DNA from: Liolophura sinensis
Lineage: Eukaryota > Mollusca > Polyplacophora > Chitonida > Chitonidae
DNA: 35,582 nucleotides
NCBI RefSeq assembly: GCF_032854445.1
Contig: NW_027018358.1
Location: 1 to 35,582 of the forward strand
Direction of reading: 5' to 3'
Position 1 is the first letter of the stretch, and each line of letters opens with the position of its first letter. Positions 20,339 through 32,413 of the stretch are shown one piece after another. The notes below the pieces were generated by a model. The model ran no database searches. It was given only the letters and a program-made list of their open reading frames with translations, and was not told the origin of the DNA. Both the position numbers and the translations under genes were made by a program.

Positions 20339-20887
20339 TGCAAGACAATCTCAATGTCTTTATCTACGTGTAGAAAAACCACACCATTTGTACATAAAAA
20401 TCACAAGGTACTTGATACAGTCTGCTGTAAAAAGTACAACTGACAACAGACCCACATGAATAAGGTGCCAAAAGATGCGGAATTTAGCCAGGCATCGGCA
20501 GCTGTTGAAAAATTGCAAATTTCCCTGGTTTCCATGGAGTAAGAGCCGTTGCTACGCACGTGATTATGACATCAATGATCATTCAATTGTCGCTACAGCC
20601 AAAAGTATTGGTCGGAGAGCAACGCGGATTGCACCATTGGATTTCTCGTCACAAAATACGTCGGATTAGCCTCTTACTAGTAGCACTGGAACAGTTTTTC
20701 CACTTTTGCATTTTTGCCTGGTGTTTTTGTTTATTGAAACCGGCTACACTGTACTCTGTACAATCGCGACTGGTCATTACTATATTCAACTTTTGACTAT
20801 AAGTTATGTGCCCTTCGGTAGCCCAGAAGACCTGAAATCTTTGGGCCAAGCCCATTTAACTCACCCAGCAATTGTGTTACTTCTAAG
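20339..20887. repeat. Monomer 38 (B)
   Basis: TGACAACAGACC, GAATTTAGCC, GCTACGCACG, CTTACTAGTAGC, CTGGTGTTTTTG and GAAACCGGCT; resembles monomer 47 in the right half and 60 in the left half. Confidence 0.93.
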
Positions 20888-21436
20888 TGCAAGACAATCT
20901 CAATGTCTTTATTTACGTGTAGAAAAACCACACCTTTTGTACATAAAATTCACAAGGTACTTGATATAGTCTGCTGTAAAAAGTACAACTGACAACAGAC
21001 CCACATGAATAAGGTGCCAAAAGATGCGGAAGTTAGCCAGGCATCGGCAGCTGTTGAAAAATTGCAAATTTCCCTGGTTTCCATGGAGTAAGAGCCGTTG
21101 CTGGGCACGTGATTATGACATCAATGACCATTCAATTGTCACTACAGCCAAAAGTATTGGTCGGAGAGCAACGCGGTTTGCACCATTCAATTTCTCGTCA
21201 CAAAATACGTCGGATTAGCCTCTTACCAGCTGCACTGGAACAGTTTTTCCACTTTTGCATTTTTACCCGGTCTTTTTGTTAATTGAAACCGGCTACACTG
21301 TACTCTGTACAATCGCGACTGGTCATTACTATATTCAACTTTTGACTATAAGTTATGTGCCCTTCGGTAGCCCAGAAGACCTGAAATCTTTGGGCTAAGC
21401 GCATTTAACTCACCCAGCTATTGTGTTACTTCTAAG
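20888..21436. repeat. Monomer 39 (B, W-like left)
   Basis: ATTTACGTG, ATAAAATTCAC, GATATAGTC, GAAGTTAGCC; right half CAGCTGCACTGG, TTTACCCGGTC, GGGCTAAGCGC. Confidence 0.93.
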
Positions 21437-21985
21437 TGCAAGACAATCTCAATGTCTTTTTCTACGTGTAGAAAAACCACACCTTTTGTACATAAAAATC
21501 ACAAGGTACTTGATACAGTCTGCTGTAAAAAGTACAACTGACAACAGACCCACATGAATAAGGTGCCAAAAGATGCGGAATTGAGCCAGGCATCGGCAGC
21601 TGTTGAAAAATTGCAAATTTTCCTGGTTTCCATGGAGTAAGAGCCGTTGCTGAGCACGTGATTATGACATCAATAATCATTCAATTGTCACTACAGCCAA
21701 AAGTATTGGTCGGAGAGCAACGCGGATTGCACCATTCGATTTCTCGTCACAAAATACGTCGGATTAGCCTTTTGTCAGCAGCACTGGATCATTTTTTCCA
21801 CTTTTGAATTTTTGCCTGGTCTTTTTGTTAATTGAAATCGGCTACACTGTACTCTGTACAATCGCGACTGGTCATTACTATATTCAACTTTTGACTATAA
21901 GTTATGTGCCCTTCGGTAGCCCAGAAGACGACAAATCTTTGGGCCAAGCCCATTTAAGGCACCCAGCAATTGCCTTACTTCTAAG
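21437..21985. repeat. Monomer 40 (B)
   Basis: CTTTTTCTACG, TGACAACAGACC, GAATTGAGCC, CAATAATCATTC, TTTTGTCAGCAGC, CTGGATCATT, TTTGAATTTTT, TTTAAGGCACCC. Confidence 0.93.
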
Positions 21986-22534
21986 TCCAAGACAATCTCA
22001 ATGTCTTTATCTACGTGTAGAAAAACCACACCATTTGTACATAAAAAACACAAGGTACTTGATACAGTCTGCTGTAAAAAGTACAACTTAACACTGACCC
22101 ACATTTATAAGGTGCAAAAAGATGCGGAATTGGGCCAGGCATCGGCAGCTGTTAAAAAATTGCAAATATCCCTGGTTTCCATGGAGTAAGAGCCGTTACT
22201 GGGCACGTGATTATGACATCAATGATCATTCAATTGTCGCTGCAGCCAAAAGTATTGGTCAGAGAGCAACGCGGTTTGCACCATTCGATTTCTCGCCACA
22301 AAATACGTCGGATTAGCCTCTTACCAGCAGCACTGGAACATTTTTTCCACTTTTGCATTTTTGCCTGGTCTTTTTGTTAATTGAAATCGGCTACACTGTA
22401 CTCTGTACAATCGCGACTGGTCATTACTATATTCAACTTTTGACTATAAGTTATGTGCCCTTCGGTAGCCCAGAAGATGACAAATCTTTGGGCTAAGCCC
22501 ATTTAACTCACCCAGCAATTGTCTTATTTCTAAG
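21986..22534. repeat. Monomer 41 (B, V class)
   Basis: CTTAACACTG, ACATTTATAAGG, AAATATCCC, GTCGCTGCAGCC, GGTCAGAGAGC, CTCGCCAC, GAAGATGAC. Confidence 0.93.
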
Positions 22535-23083
22535 TCCAAGACAATCTCAATGTCTTTATCTACGTGTAGAAAAACCACACCATTTGTACGTGAAAAACAC
22601 AAGGTACTTGATACAGTCTGCTGTAAAAAGTACAACTGAACACTGACCCACTTCAGTAAGGTGCCAAAAGATGCGGAATTGAGCCAGGCATCGGCAGCTG
22701 TTGGAAAATTGCAAATTTCCCTGGTTTCCATGGAGTAAGAGCCGTTGCTGTGCACGTGATTATGACATCAATGATCATTCAATTGTCACTACAGCCAAAA
22801 GTATTGGTCGGAGAGCAACGCGGATTGCACCATTCGATTTCTCGTCACAAAATACGTCGGATTAGCCCCTTAAAAGTAGCACTGGAACAGGTTTTCCACT
22901 TTTGCATTTTTGCCTGGTCTTTTTGTTAATTGAAATCGACTACACTGTACTCTGTACAATCGCGACTGGTCATTACTATATTCAACTTTTGATTATAAGT
23001 TATGTGCCCTTCGGTAGCCCAGAAGACGACAAATCTTTGGGCCAAGCCCATTTAACTTACCCAGCAATTGTGTTACTTCTAAG
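22535..23083. repeat. Monomer 42 (B)
   Basis: GTACGTGAAAAAC, ACTTCAGTAAGG, CTGTTGGAAAATTG, CCCCTTAAAAGTAGC, AAATCGACT, TTTTGATTATAAG. Confidence 0.93.
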
Positions 23084-23632
23084 TGCAAGACAATCTCAAT
23101 GTCTTTATCTACGTGTAGAAAAACCACACCATTTGTACATAAAAAACACAAGGTACTTGATACAGTCTGCTGTAAAAAGTACAACTTAACACTGACCCAC
23201 TTCAGTAAGGTGCCAAAAGATGCGGAATTGAGCCAGGCATCGGCAGCTGTTGAAAAATTGCAAATTTCCCTGGTTTCCATGGAGTAAGAGCCGTTGCTGA
23301 GCACGTGATTATGACATAAATGATCATTCAATTGTCACTACAGCCAAAAGTATTGGTCGGAGAGCAACGCGGATTGCACCATTCGATTTCTCGTCACAAA
23401 ATACGTCCGATTAGCCTCTTAAAAGTAGCACTGGAACAGGTTTTCCACTTTTGCATTTTTGCCTGGTCTTTTTGTTAATTGAAATCGGCTACACTGTAAT
23501 CTGTACAATCGCGACTGGTCATTACTATATTCAACTTTTGACTATAAGTTATGTGCCCTTCGGTAGCCCAGAAGACCTGAAATCTTTGGGCCCAGCCCAT
23601 TTAACTCACCCAGCAATTGTCTTATTTCTAAG
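23084..23632. repeat. Monomer 43 (B)
   Basis: GACATAAATGATC, ACGTCCGATTAG, CTTAAAAGTAGC, CACTGTAATCTG, GGGCCCAGCCC. Confidence 0.93.
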
Positions 23633-24181
23633 TCCAAGACAATCTCAATGTCTTTATCTACGTGTAGAAAAACCACACCATTTGTACGTGAAAAACACAA
23701 GGTACTTGATACAGTCTGCTGTAAAAAGAATAACTTAACACTGACCCACTTCAGTAAGGTGCCAAAAGATGCGGAATCGAGCCAGGCATCGGCAGCTGTT
23801 GAAAAATTGCAAATTTCCCTGGTTTCCATGGAGTAAGAGACGTTGCTGGGCACGTGATTATGACATCAATGATCATTCAATTGTCACTACAGCCAAAAGT
23901 ATTGGTCGGAGAGCAACGCGGTTTACACCATTCGATTTCTCGTCACAAAATACGTCGGATTAGCCTCTTGTCAGCAGCACTGGATCATTTTTTCCACTTT
24001 TGCATTTTTGCCTGGTCTTTTTGTTAATTGAAATCGGCTACACTGTACTCTGTACAATCGCGACTGGTCATTACTATATTCAACTTTTGACTATAAGTTA
24101 TGTGCCCTTCGGTAGCCCAGAAGACGACAAATCTTTGGGCCAAGCCCATTTAACTCACCCAGCAATTGCCTTACTTCTAAG
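23633..24181. repeat. Monomer 44 (B)
   Basis: GTACGTGAAAAAC, AAAAGAATAACTTAAC, GAATCGAGCC, GAGACGTTG, GGTTTACACC, CTTGTCAGCAGC, CTGGATCATT. Confidence 0.93.
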
Positions 24182-24730
24182 TGCAAGACAATCTCAATGT
24201 CTTTATCTACGTGTAGAAAAACCAGACCATTTGTACATAAAAAACACAAGGTACTTGATACAGTCTGCTGTAAAAAGTACAACTGAACACTGACCCACTT
24301 CAGTAAGGTGCCAAAAGATGCGGAATTGAGCCAGGCATCGGCAGCTGTTGAAAAATTGCAAATTTCCCTGGTTTCCATGGAGTAAGAGCCGTTGCTGAGC
24401 ACGTGATTATGACATAAATGATCATTCAATTGTCACTACAGCCAAAAGTATTGGTCGGAGAGCAACGCGGATTGCACCATTCGATTTCTCGTCACAAAAT
24501 ACGTCCGATTAGCCTCTTAAAAGTAGCACTGGAACAGGTTTTCCACTTTTGCATTTTTGCCTGGTCTTTTTGTTAATTGAAATCGGCTACACTGTACTCT
24601 GTACAATCGCGACTGGTCATTACTATATTCAACTTTTGACTATAAGTTATGTGCCCTTCGGTAGCCCAGAAGACCTGAAATCTTTGGGCCAAGCCCATTT
24701 AACTCACCCAGCAATTGTCTTATTTCTAAG
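24182..24730. repeat. Monomer 45 (B)
   Basis: As monomer 43; private AACCAGACC and TGAACACTG. Confidence 0.93.
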
Positions 24731-25279
24731 TCCAAGACAATCTCAATGTCTTTATCTACGTGTAGAAAAACCACACCATTTGTACGTGAAAAACACAAGG
24801 TACTTGATACAGTCTGCTGTAAAAAGAATAACTTAACACTGACCCACTTCAGTAAGGTGCCAAAAGATGCGGAATCGAGCCAGGCATCGGCAGCTGTTGA
24901 AAAATTGCAAATTTCCCTGGTTTCCATGGAGTAAGAGACGTTGCTGGGCACGTGATTATGACATCAATGATCATTCAATTGTCACTACAGCCAAAAGTAT
25001 TGGTCGGAGAGCAACGCGGTTTACACCATTCAATTTCTCGTCACAAAATACGTCGGATTAGCCTCTTGTCAGCAGCACTGGATCATTTTTTCCACTTTTG
25101 CATTTTTACCTGGTCTTTTTGTTAATTGAAATCGGCTACACTGTACTCTGTACAATCGCGACTGGTCATTACTATATTCAACTTTTGACTATAAGTTATG
25201 TGCCCTTCGGTAGCCCAGAAGACCTGAAATCTTTGGGCTAAGCGCATTTAACTCACCCAGCTATTGTGTTACTTCTAAG
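24731..25279. repeat. Monomer 46 (B, mosaic)
   Basis: Left and middle as monomer 44, right end as monomer 39 (TTTACCTGGTC, GGGCTAAGCGC, GCTATTGTG). Confidence 0.92.
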
Positions 25280-25828
25280 TGCAAGACAATCTCAATGTCT
25301 TTATCTACGTGTAGAAAAACCACACCTTTTGTACATAAAAATCACAAGGTACTTGATACAGTCTGCTGTAAAAAGTACAACTGACAACAGACCCACATGA
25401 ATAAGGTGCCAAAAGATGCGGAATTGAGCCAGGCATCGGCAGCTGTTGAAAAATTGCAAATTTTCCTGGTTTCCATGGAGTAAGAGCCGTTGCTACGCAC
25501 GTGATTATGACATCAATGATCATTCAATTGTCACTACAGCCAAAAGTATTGGTCGGAGAGCAACGCGGATTGCACCATTCGATTTCTCGTCACAAAATAC
25601 GTCGGATTAGCCTCTTACTAGTAGCACTGGAACAGTTTTTCCACTTTTGCATTTTTGCTTGGTGTTTTTGTTAATTGAAACCGGCTACACTGTACTCTGT
25701 ACAATCGCGACTGGTCATTACTATATTCAACTTTTGACTATAAGTTATGTGCCCTTCGGTAGCCCAGAAGACCTGAAATCTTTGGGCCAAGCCCATTTAA
25801 CTCACCCAGCAATTGTCTTATTTCTAAG
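25280..25828. repeat. Monomer 47 (B)
   Basis: TGACAACAGACC, GCTACGCACG, CTTACTAGTAGC, GCTTGGTGTTTTTG, GAAACCGGCT; close to monomer 38. Last of eleven consecutive 549-bp copies. Confidence 0.93.
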
Positions 25829-26378
25829 TCCAAGACAATCTCAATGTCTTTATCTACGTGTAGAAAAACCAGACCATTTGTACATAAAAAACACAAGGTA
25901 CTTGATACAGTCTGCTGTAAAAAGTACAACTTAACACTGACCCACATTTATAAGGTGATAAAAAGATGCGGAATTGGGCCAGGCATCGGAAGCTGTTAAA
26001 AAATTGCAAATATCCCTGGTTTCCATGGAGTAAGAGCCGTTGCTGGGTACTTGATTATGACATCAATGATCATTCAATTGTCGCTACAGCCAAAAGTATT
26101 GGTCGGAGAGCAACGCGGTTTGCACCATTCGATTTCTCGTCACAAAATACGTCGGATTAGCCTCTTACCAGCAGCACTGGAACATTTTTTCCACTTTTGC
26201 ATTTTTGCCTGGTCTTTTTGTTAATTGAAATCGACTACACTGTACTCTGTACAATCGCGACTGGTCATTACTATATTCAACTTTTGACTATAAGTTATGT
26301 GCCCTTCGGTAGCCCAGAAGACGACAAATCTTTGGGCTAAGCCCATTTAACTCACCCAGCAATTGTCTTATTTCTAAG
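25829..26378. repeat. Monomer 48 (B, V class)
   Basis: ACATTTATAAGG, private GGTGATAAAAAG, ATCGGAAGC and GGGTACTTGATT (which removes the CACGTG site), GTCGCTACAGCC. Confidence 0.92.
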
Positions 26379-26927
26379 TCCAAGACAATCTCAATGTCTT
26401 TATCTACGTGTAGAAAAACCACACCATTTGTACGTGAAAAACACAAGGTACTTGATACAGTCTGCTGTAAAAAGTACAACTTAACACTGACCCACTTCAG
26501 TAAGGTGCCAAAAGATGCGGAATTGAGCCAGGCATCGGCAGCTGTTGAAAAATTGCAAATTTCCCTGGTTTCCATGGAGTAAGAGACGTTGCTGGGCACG
26601 TGATTATGACATCAATGATCATTCAGTTGTCACTACAGCCAAAAGTATTGGTCGGAGAGCAACGCGTTTTGCACCATTCGATTTGTCGTCACAAAATATG
26701 TCGGATTAGCCTCTTACCAGCAGCACTGGAACATTTTTTCCACTTTTGCATTTTTGCCTGGTCTTTTTGTTAATTGAAATCGACTACACTGTACTCTGTA
26801 GAATCGCGACTGGTGATTACTATATTCAACTTTTGATTATAAGTTATCTGCCCTTCGGTAGCCCAGAAGACGACAAATCTTTGGGCCAAGCCCATTTGAC
26901 TTACCCAGCAATTGTGTTACTTCTAAG
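26379..26927. repeat. Monomer 49 (B)
   Basis: GTACGTGAAAAAC, GAGACGTTG, CATTCAGTTGTC; private GCGTTTTGC, AAATATGTCGG, CTGTAGAATC, CTGGTGATTAC, TTATCTGCCC. Confidence 0.92.
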
Positions 26928-27476
26928 TGCAAGTCAATCTCAATGTCTTTATCTACGTGTAGAAAAACCACACCATTTGTACATAAAAAACACAAGGTAC
27001 TTGATACAGTCTGCTGTAAAAAGTACAACTGAACACTGACCCACTTTAGTAAGGTGCCAAAAGATGCGGAATTGAGCCAGGTATCGGCAGCTGTTGAAAA
27101 TATGCAAATTTCCCTGGTTTCCATGGAGTAAGAGGCCGTTGCTGTGCACGTGATTATGACATCAATGATCATTCAATTGTCACTACAGCCAAAATTATTG
27201 GTCGGAGAGCAACGCGGTTTGCACCATTCGATTTCTCGTCACAAAATACGTCGGATTAGCCTCTTACTAGTTGCACTGGAACAGGTTTTCCACTTTTGCA
27301 TTTTTACCTGGTCTTTTTGTTAATTGAAATCGCTACACTGTACTCTGTACAATCGCGACTGGTCATTACTATATTCAACTTTTGACTATAAGTTATGTGC
27401 CCTTCGGTAGCCCAGAAGACCTGAAATCTTTGGGCCAAGCCCATTTAACTCACCCAGCAATTGTCTTATTTCCAAG
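26928..27476. repeat. Monomer 50 (B)
   Basis: Private GCAAGTCAATC, ACTTTAGTAAGG, AGGTATCGG, GAAAATATGC, GAGGCCGTTG, AAAATTATTGG, AATCGCTAC. Confidence 0.92.
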
Positions 27477-28023
27477 TCCAAGACAATCTCAATGTCTTTA
27501 TCTACGTGTAGAAAAACCACACCATTTGTACGTGAAAAACACAAGGTACTTGATACAGTCTGCTGTAAAAAGTACAACTGAACACTGACCCACTTCAGTA
27601 AGGTGCCAAAAGATGCGGAATCGAGCCAGGCATCGGCAGCTGTTGAAAAATTGCAAATTTTCCTGGTTTCCATGGAGTAAGAGACGTTGCTGGGCACGTG
27701 ATTATGATATCAATGATCATTCAGTTGTCACTACAGCCAAAAGTATTGGTCGGAGAGCAACGCGGTTTGCACCATTCGATTTCTCGTCACAAAATACGTC
27801 GGATTAGCCTTTTGTCAGCAGCACTGGATCATTTTTCCACTTTTGCATTTTTACCTGGTCTTTTTGTTATTGAAATCGGCTACACTGTACTCTGTACAAT
27901 CGCGACTGGTCATTACTATATTCAACTTTTGACTATAAGTTATGTGCCCTTCGGTAGCCCAGAAGACGACAAATCTTTGGGCCAAGCCCATTTAACTCAC
28001 CCAGCAATTGCCTTACTTCTAAG
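27477..28023. repeat. Monomer 51 (B)
   Basis: GAATCGAGCC, GATATCAATG, CAGTTGTCAC, TTTTGTCAGC, CTGGATCATT; one-base losses CATTTTTCC and TTGTTATTG (547 bp). Confidence 0.92.
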
Positions 28024-28570
28024 TGCAAGACAATCTCAATGTCTTTATCTACGTGTAGAAAAACCACACCATTTGTACGTGAAAAACACAAGATACTTGA
28101 TAGAGTCTGCTGTAAAAAGTACAACTGAACACTGACCCACTTCAGTAAGGTGCCAAAAGATGCGCAATTGAGCCAGGCATCGGCAGCTGTTGAAAAATTG
28201 CAAATTTCCCTGGTTTCCATGGAGTAAGAGCCGTTGCTGGGCACGTGATTATGACATCAATGATCATTCAGTTGTCACAACAGCCAAAAGTATTGGTCGG
28301 AGAGCAACGCGGATTGCACCATTCGATTTGTCGTCACAAAATACGTCGGATTAGCCTCTTACCAACAGCACTGAACATTTTTTCCACTTTTGCATTTTTG
28401 CCTGGTCTTTTTGTTAATTGAAATCGACTACACTGTACTCTGTACAATCGCGACTGGTCATTACTATATTTAACTTTTGACTACAGTTATGTGCCCTTCG
28501 GTAGCCCAGAAGACGACAAATCTTTGGGCCAAGCCGGATTAACTCACCCAGCAATTGTGTTACTTCTAAG
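28024..28570. repeat. Monomer 52 (B, Y-like)
   Basis: AAGATACTTGATAGAGTC, A-like GATGCGCAATTG, GTCACAACAGCC, GATTTGTCG, ACCAACAGC, GCCGGATTAAC; losses CTGAACATT and CTACAGTTATG. Confidence 0.92.
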
Positions 28571-29119
28571 TGCAAGACAATCTCAATGTCTTTATCTACG
28601 TGTAGAAAAACCACACCATTTGTACATAAAAAACACAAGGTACTTGATACAGTCTGCTGTAAAAAGTACAACTTAACACTGACCCACATTTATAAGGTGG
28701 CAAAAGATGCGGATTTGGGTTAGGCATCGGCAGCTGTTAAAAAATTGCAAATATCCCTGGTTTCCATGGAGTAAGAGCCGTTGCTGGGCACGTGATTATG
28801 ACATCAATGATCATTCAATTGTCGCTACAGCCAAAAGTATTGGTCGGAGAGCAACGCGGTTTGCACCATTCGATTTCTCGTCACAAAATACGTCGGATTA
28901 GCCTCTTACCAGCAGCACTGGAACATTTTTTTCCACTTTTGCATTTTTGCCTGGTCTTTTTGTTAATTGAAATCGACTACACTGTACTCTGTACAATCGC
29001 GACTGGTCATTACTATATTCAACTTTTGACTATAAGTTATGTGCCTTCGGTAGCCCAGAAGACCTGAAATCTTTGGGCCAAGCCCATTTAACTCACCCAG
29101 CAATTGTCTTATTTCTAAG
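28571..29119. repeat. Monomer 53 (B, V class)
   Basis: ACATTTATAAGGTGGC, private GATTTGGGTTAGGC, AAATATCCC, GTCGCTACAGCC; loss in TGTGCCTTCGG. Confidence 0.92.
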
Positions 29120-29665
29120 TCCAAGACAATCTCAATGTCTTTATCTACGTGTAGAAAACCACACCCTTTTGTACATAAAATTCACAAGGTACTTGATATA
29201 GTCTGCTGTAAAAAGTACAACTGACAACAGACCCACATGAATAAGGTGCCAAAAGATGCGGAAGTTAGCCAGGCATCGGCAGCTGTTGAAAAATTGCAAA
29301 TTTCCCTGGTTTCCATGGAGTAAGAGCCGTTCCTGGGCACGTGATTATGACATCAATGATCATTCAATTGTCACTACAGCCAAAAGTATTGGTCGGAGAG
29401 CAACGCGGTTTGCACCATTCGATTTGTCGTCACAAAATACGTCGGATTAGCCCCTTGTCCGCAGCACTGGAACAATTTTCGAATTTTGCATTTTTGCCTG
29501 GTCTTTTTGTTAATTGAAATCGGCTACACTGTACTATGTACCATCGCGACTGGTCATTACTATATTCAACTTTTGACTATATGTTATGTGCCCTTCGGTA
29601 GCCCAGAAGACTTCAAATCTTTGGCTAAGCCATTTAACTCACCCAGCAATTGCCTTACTTCTAAG
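29120..29665. repeat. Monomer 54 (B, W class)
   Basis: ATAAAATTCAC, GATATAGTC, GAAGTTAGCC, GTTCCTGGGC, CCCCTTGTCCGC, TTTTCGAATTTTGC, CTATGTACCATCG, CTATATGTT, GACTTCAAATC. 546 bp. Confidence 0.92.
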
Positions 29666-30214
29666 TCGAAGACAATCTCAATGTCTTTATCTACGTGTAG
29701 AAAAACCACACCATTTGTACATGAAAAACACAGGCTACTTGATACAGTCTGCTGTAAAAAAGTACAGCTGAACACTGACCCACTTCAGTAAGGTGCCAAA
29801 AGATGCGGAATTGAGCCAGGCATCGGCAGCTGTTGAAAAATTGCAAATTTTCCTGGTTTCCATGGAGTAAGAGACGTTGCTGGGCACGTGATTATGATAT
29901 CAATGATCATTCAGTTGTCACTACAGCCAAAAAGTATTGTCGGAGAGCAACGCGGTTTGCACATTCGATTTCTCGTCACAAAATACGTCGGATTAGCCTT
30001 TTGTCAGCAGCACTGGATCATTTTTTCCACTTTTGCATTTTTGCCTGGTCTTTTTGTTAATTGAAATCGGCTACACTGTACTCTGTACAATCGCGACTGG
30101 TCATTACTATATTCAACTTTTGACTATAAGTTATGTGCCCTTCGGTAGCCCAGAAGACGACAAATCTTTGGGCCAAGCCCATTTAACTCACCCAGCAATT
30201 GCCTTACTTCTAAG
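29666..30214. repeat. Monomer 55 (B, X class)
   Basis: Begins with the A-like CGAAG; TACATGAAAAACAC, ACAGGCTACTTG, GTACAGCTGAAC, GAGACGTTG, GATATCAATG, TTTTGTCAGC, CTGGATCATT; AAAAAGTATTGTCGG. Confidence 0.92.
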
Positions 30215-30765
30215 TGCAAGACAATCTCAATGTCTTTATCTACGTGTAGAAAAAACCACACCATTTGTACGTGAAAAAACACAAGATACTTGATAGAGTC
30301 TGCTGTAAAAAGTACAACTGAACACTGACCCACTTCAGTAAGGTGCCAAAAGATGCGGAATTGAGCCAGGCATCGGCAGCTGTTGAAAAATTGCAAATTT
30401 CCCTGGTTTCCATGGAGTAAGAGCCGTTGCTGGGCACGTGATTATGACATCAATGATCATTCAATTGTCACAACAGCCAAAAGTATTGGTCGGAGAGCAA
30501 CGCGGATTGCACCATTCGATTTGTCGTCACAAAATACGTCGGATTAGCCTCTCACCAACAGCACTGGAACATTTTTTCCACTTTTGCATTTTTGCCTGGT
30601 CTTTTTGTTAATTGAAATCGACTACACTGTACTCTGTACAATCGCGACTGGTCATTACTATATTTAACTTTTGACTACAAGTTATGTGCCCTTCGGTAGC
30701 CCAGAAGACGACAAATCTTTGGGCCAAGCCCGATTAACTCACCCAGCAATTGTGTTACTTCTGAG
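30215..30765. repeat. Monomer 56 (B, Y class)
   Basis: AAGATACTTGATAGAGTC, GTCACAACAGCC, CTCTCACCAACAGC, TATTTAACTTTTG, GCCCGATTAAC, CTGAGTCC. Extra A in two runs. Confidence 0.92.
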
Positions 30766-31000
30766 TCCAAGACAATCTCAATGTCTTTATCTACGTGTAG
30801 AAAAAACCACACCATTTGTACATAAAAAACACAAGGTACTTGATACAGTCTGCTGTAAAAAGTACAACTTAACACTGACCCACATTTATAAGGTGCCAAA
30901 AGATGCGGAATTGGGCCAGGCATCGGCAGCTGTTAAAAAATTGCAAATATCCTGGTTTCCATGGAGTAAGAGCCGTTGCTGGGCACGTGATTATGACATC

Positions 31001-31010
31001 AATGATCATT
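31001..31010. other. 10-bp perfect palindrome AATGATCATT (representative B copy)
   Basis: B-specific; A has CATTGATTATTC at the same place, without symmetry. Conserved in nearly all B copies. Confidence 0.7.
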
Positions 31011-31018
31011 CAATTGTC

Positions 31019-31112
31019 GCTACAGCCAAAAGTATTGGTCGGAGAGCAACGCGGTTTGCACCATTCGATTTCTCGTCACAAAATACGTCGGATTAGCCTC
31101 TTACCAGCAGCA
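31019..31112. other. 94-bp conserved CpG-rich core (B reference copy)
   Basis: Counterpart of 6846-6939 in monomer 57. V-class B copies such as monomers 48, 53 and 61 keep it as well; other B classes change it at GGATTGC, GATTTGTCG or the AAAAGTAGC/TAGTAGC end. Confidence 0.85.
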
Positions 31113-31176
31113 CTGCAACATTTTTTCCACTTTTGCATTTTTGCCTGGTCTTTTTGTTAATTGAAATCGACTACAC

Positions 31177-31189
31177 TGTACTCTGTACA
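31177..31189. other. B-specific inverted repeat TGTAC-TCT-GTACA (representative copy)
   Basis: Perfect 5-bp arms. The A equivalent has a different dyad at the same place, TACAT-TAACT-ATGTA, so symmetry is kept while the sequence changed. In W copies it reads TGTACTATGTACC and is one base short of perfect. Confidence 0.65.
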
Positions 31190-31314
31190 ATCGCGACTGG
31201 TCATTACTATATTCAACTTTTGACTATAAGTTATGTGCCCTTCGGTAGCCCAGAAGACCTGAAATCTTTGGGCCAAGCCCATTTAACTCACCCAGCAATT
31301 GTCTTATTTCTAAG

Positions 31315-31863
31315 TCCAAGACAATCTCAATGTCTTTATTTACGTGTAGAAAAACCACACCTTTTGTACATAAAATTCACAAGGTACTTGATATAGTCTG
31401 CTGTAAAAAGTACAACTGACAACAGACCCACATGAATAAGGTGCCAAAAGATGCGGAAGTTAGCCAGGCATCGGCAGCTGTTGAAAAATTGCAAATTTCC
31501 CTGGTTTCCATGGAGTAAGAGCCGTTGCTGGGCACGTGATTATGACATCAATGATCATTCAATTGTCACTACAGCCAAAAGTATTGGTCGGAGAGCAACG
31601 CGGTTTGCACCATTCGATTTGTCGTCACAAAATACGTCGGATTAGCCCCTTGTCAGCAGCACTGGAACAATTTTTCGAATTTTGCATTTTTGCCTGGTCT
31701 TTTTGTTAATTGAAATCGGCTACACTGTACTATGTACCATCGCGACTGGTCATTACTATATTCAACTTTTGACTATATGTTATGTGCCCTTCGGTAGCCC
31801 AGAAGACTTCAAATCTTTGGGCTAAGCCCATTTAACTCACCCAGCAATTGCCTTACTTCTAAG
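31315..31863. repeat. Monomer 58 (B, W class)
   Basis: As 54 but GTTGCTGGGC and TGTCAGCAGC; ATTTACGTG. Confidence 0.92.
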
Positions 31864-32413
31864 TCGAACACAATCTCAATGTCTTTATCTACGTGTAGAA
31901 AAACACAACCATTTGTACATGAAAAACACAGGGTACTTGATACAGTCTGCTGTAAAAAGTACAACTGAACACTGACCCACTTCAGTAAGGTGCCAAAAGA
32001 TGCGGAATTGAGCCAGGCATCGGCAGCTGTTGAAAAATTGCAAATTTCCCTGGTTTCCATGGAGTAAGAGCCGTTCCTGGGCACGTGATTATGACATCAA
32101 TGATCATTCAATTGTCACTACAGCCAAAAGTATTGGTCGGAGAGCAACGCGGTTTGCCACCATTCGATTTCTCGTCACAAAATACGTCGGATTAGCCTCT
32201 TACCAGCTGCACTGAACAGTTTTTCCACTTTTGCATTTTTACCTGGTCTTTTTGTTAATTGAAATCGGCTACACTGTACTCTGTACAATCGCGACTGGTC
32301 ATTACTATATTCAACTTTTGGACTATAAGTTATGTGCCCTTCGGTAGCCCAGAAGACCTGAAATCTTTGGGCTAAGCGCATTTAACTCACCCAGCTATTG
32401 TGTTACTTCTAAG
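31864..32413. repeat. Monomer 59 (B, X/39 mosaic)
   Basis: Left X-like (CGAACACAATC, TACATGAAAAACAC); middle W-like (GTTCCTGGGC); right like monomer 39 (CAGCTGCACTG, TTTACCTGGTC, GGGCTAAGCGC). Private AAAACACAACC and TTTGCCACC. Confidence 0.91.

Larger units (their letters stand above)
23084..24181. repeat. B-family dimer, copy 1 (monomers 43-44)
   Basis: 1,098-bp pair. It shares with the next pair the rare states GACATAAATGATC, ACGTCCGATTAG, AAAAGAATAACTTAAC, GAATCGAGCC, GAGACGTTG and GGTTTACACC. Confidence 0.9.
24182..25279. repeat. B-family dimer, copy 2 (monomers 45-46)
   Basis: Repeat of 23084-24181. The right end of monomer 46 switches to the type seen in monomer 39 (TTTACCTGGTC, GGGCTAAGCGC, GCTATTGTG), so the duplication ends inside that monomer. 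Confidence 0.88.
30766..31314. repeat. Monomer 57 (B, V class; reference copy)
   Basis: ACATTTATAAGGTGCC, AAATATCCTGG (one C short), GTCGCTACAGCC, GCACTGCAACATT. Holds the 94-bp core identical to monomer 13. Confidence 0.93.
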
